Part shown: one piece after another, positions 15,228 to 16,531 of the stretch
Numbering within the stretch: position 1 is the first letter of the stretch
Layout of the letters: every line of letters starts with the position of its first letter
Assembly: GCA_037440885.1 (NCBI GenBank)
Contig: JBBITI010000058.1
Location: 1 to 16,531 of the forward strand
Direction of reading: 5' to 3'
Source: JBBITI01 sp037440885
Lineage (GTDB): Bacteria; Chloroflexota; Dehalococcoidia; Dehalococcoidales; UBA2162
DNA: 16,531 nucleotides
The notes under the pieces: model-generated
Seen by the model: the letters and a program-made list of their open reading frames with translations, nothing else
Told to the model about the DNA's origin: nothing
Databases searched by the model: none
Program-made: the position numbers and the translations under genes

Positions 15228-15660
15228 GAAATAACTTCAAAGTCAGCCCCGGTCAGCCAAAGACACTAGGTTCGTGGGTTTGTAGTCCGTCAGCGATAAT
15301 GGGACACAAAGACGGGTAAAAATACCATAAATTTCAGGTATTGGTTCAAGCTTTTCCCAGGTTGTAAACTCAAATAACTAAAAAGAGCTTTAGCGTGTCC
15401 CAGGATAGAAAACAAGAACCTAAAAGTGATGCGGCGGAGTCCAGGACTAATGAATGTAGATTCTCAAGATAATTTTCCACTTTTTGCATAATATTCTCAC
15501 AGTAATTTGCCACCCAAATTCTCAAGTTTATTTTCCACCCCCCAGGTGCACCAAAACCGGTAACACTTTACCACTTCTACTATCCATATACAGATATAAT
15601 AAACTACACTACATTGGCTTCTTACCACAAGTGTAATAAAATGTTAGTGTGTGAGTAAAT
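15228..15660. other. Non-coding, AT-rich spacer of 433 bases after the hydrogenase operon
   Basis: No gene is supported here on either strand. Contents seen are an 8-base inverted pair TGGGACAC/GTGTCCCA (15300-15307 and 15395-15402), a weak 6-base hairpin AATACC/GGTATT (15321-15342), the three-copy repeat described separately, and a TATAAT at 15595-15600 that could be a -10 box but lacks a good -35. I see no clear intrinsic terminator with a T-tract after mvhA. The patchy composition looks like old mobile-element debris. Confidence 0.6.
15459..15538. repeat. Three degenerate direct repeats, possible remnant of an IS21-type transposon end
   Basis: Copies begin at about 15460, 15493 and 15518 and read attctcaagataattttcc, attctcacagtaatttgcc and attctcaagtttattttcc, each followed by ac. 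Copy starts are 33 and 25 bases apart. A weaker fourth match, taacactttaccac, begins near 15561. Several spaced repeats at each end that bind the transposase are known for the IS21 family, and the motif looks like such an end. No istA/istB gene is in the window, so this would be a solo end or scar. A regulator-binding array upstream of the next gene is an alternative. Confidence 0.45.
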
Positions 15661-15672
15661 ATGGGAGTCGAA

Positions 15673-16248
15673 ATGAAAGTCAAAAATAGAATGAAGTTGC
15701 TAATTTGCGAACTACTGGTAATAGTGATGTTCCTTCCTGCTCAACTGGGGTGCGCACAAGAGCTACAAAATACGTCAACCCAGACTACCATGCCAACCTT
15801 AACCAACACTACTGACGATAACACCCGTGTCTGGAATCCCAAGACTATCCCAGAAGCTGAGGCTATCACCGGATACGACATCTATACGCCCACTTACATT
15901 CCAGCCGATTTCGCTATTAGTAGTTCCATCATGATCTCGCGGATGGGATTTGGCGATAACCAATGGAAGACCGTTACCCGTGTGTGGCTGTGGAAAGGCA
16001 ATCGTGATCTCAGTATTCAGTTGGTCCAAAACGAAAAACCCTTCAAAATCGGTGGAGGAGAGTCATATGAGGTCAACGGCAAACCAGGCCAGAGAGCGTT
16101 CCACCAAGGCTCTGCAGGAGAACCCTCTTCGCTAGGACTGGCGTGGGAGCAGGATGGCTTCTATTTTTCACTAGGAGGGATCCTTAAAGACCCTCTTACC
16201 GAAGCCGAGATGTTAAAGATCGCCGCATCTCTTAAGCACATCCAGTAA
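15673..16248 (+). CDS. Secreted or lipid-anchored protein with a DUF4367-like C-terminal domain
   Basis: The 191-residue product has a charged N-terminus, a hydrophobic segment (LLICELLVIVMFLPAQLGC) and then a Thr/Asn/Gln-rich linker, as in exported proteins. The cysteine after QLG could be lipidated, but the -3 position is Gln rather than Leu/Val, so the lipobox is poor and signal peptidase I cleavage is possible. The mature part (about 60-191) resembles DUF4367: an early TYIPADFAI stretch, then LAWEQDGFYFSLGG and a final LTEAEMLKIAASL helix, close to the family's usual W..DG..Y.L.G and EE..KIA.SL ending. Function is unknown; relatives often accompany anti-sigma or cell-envelope proteins. 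The ATG at 15661 is in frame, but 15673 is preferred because GGGAG sits 5 bases before it. No link to the hydrogenase operon is evident. Confidence 0.7.
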   Translation: MKVKNRMKLLICELLVIVMFLPAQLGCAQELQNTSTQTTMPTLTNTTDDNTRVWNPKTIPEAEAITGYDIYTPTYIPADFAISSSIMISRMGFGDNQWKTVTRVWLWKGNRDLSIQLVQNEKPFKIGGGESYEVNGKPGQRAFHQGSAGEPSSLGLAWEQDGFYFSLGGILKDPLTEAEMLKIAASLKHIQ

Positions 16249-16531
16249 ATCGTCCTTCTCATGTAGGCGGTAACCTTGGAGGAGAAGGTGTTCGAGTACA
16301 AAAAGTACGTAATTACGCACTAAAAACGTCTGATGACTGCTGGATATTAGATTTTCTTAAATTAAGGCTTGGGGAAAATAAAGAAAAATGTAACTAATTG
16401 TCTACAAAGTGCCTACAAACGTAACATGAACATACCAGAAAAGTGGAGCCGAGGTAACAGTAGGTAGTACTGGCAGAGACTTCGATTTGGTTTTTAGTAT
16501 TAGTATTTAGATGATTATCACTGATACAGTT
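16249..16531. other. AT-rich non-coding tail of the window
   Basis: No coding region is supported. There is a 7-base inverted pair CCTTCTC/GAGAAGG (16254-16260 and 16282-16288) with a 21-base loop just after the DUF4367-like gene. It lacks a following T-tract, so it is at best a weak terminator. A perfect 10-base palindrome CGTAATTACG (16308-16317) and a CTTAA/TTAAG pair (16356-16366) are also present, but short palindromes are common in AT-rich DNA. Confidence 0.5.

Noticed and set aside
15459..15538. Short CRISPR array
   Set aside because: The repeats are degenerate, spaced 33 and 25 bases apart start to start, leaving almost no spacer, and no cas gene is present.
16281..16323. GGAGGAGAAG followed by a GTG as a small gene
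   Set aside because: The frame from the GTG at 16288 is only 11 codons before a stop, with no supporting similarity.

Overview
The window is accessory-rich, anaerobic, bacterial DNA. It carries part of a Wood-Ljungdahl (reductive acetyl-CoA) cluster, followed by a ten-gene operon for a hydrogenase/heterodisulfide-reductase/NADH-dehydrogenase type electron-transfer complex. All recognisable genes are on the + strand. Shine-Dalgarno sites are bacterial, intergenic DNA is AT-rich and there are no tRNA or rRNA genes. Gene content and protein style suggest a strict anaerobe with acetogen-like metabolism. An uncultured Chloroflexota (Dehalococcoidia-like) is my best guess; Desulfobacterota or a clostridial lineage cannot be excluded without a search.

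Region 1 (1-5092) holds four closely spaced genes. They are the 3' part of acsC (large subunit of the corrinoid iron-sulfur protein), acsE (methyltetrahydrofolate:corrinoid methyltransferase), a DUF3786 protein, and a large fusion of ADP-forming acetyl-CoA synthetase with a GNAT acetyltransferase domain. The first two carry the methyl group from tetrahydrofolate to acetyl-CoA synthase. The fusion protein keeps both histidines used for phosphoryl transfer, so it could turn acetyl-CoA into acetate plus ATP, or act as a Pat-type lysine acetyltransferase.

Region 2 (5093-5311) is an AT-rich spacer with a near-perfect 15-16 bp inverted repeat, a candidate regulatory site in front of the second operon.

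Region 3 (5312-15227) runs in this order: hydrogenase maturation protease, N-terminal half of HdrA, NuoE-like, NuoF-like, a fused [NuoG/HoxU N-terminus + C-terminal half of HdrA], HdrC, HdrB, MvhD, MvhG, MvhA. The spacing is tight: six junctions are overlaps or gaps of about 12 bases or less, including ATGA/GTGA stop-start overlaps. The central point is that HdrA, the FAD-bearing bifurcating subunit, is split inside its inserted ferredoxin domain. The two NADH-dehydrogenase subunit genes lie between the halves, and the second half carries a NuoG-like N-terminus. The predicted product is one soluble complex with three possible electron entry/exit modules (NiFe site, FMN/NAD(H) site, HdrB noncubane clusters) plus probable ferredoxin exchange around the HdrA flavin. 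It would couple H2, NAD(H), ferredoxin and a disulfide or other HdrB substrate by flavin-based bifurcation or confurcation, and could feed low-potential electrons to the Wood-Ljungdahl genes next door.

Region 4 (15228-16531) is mostly non-coding. It has three copies of a degenerate ~20-base repeat, possibly a leftover IS21-type transposon end, then one secreted or lipid-anchored DUF4367-like protein gene and an unremarkable AT-rich tail.
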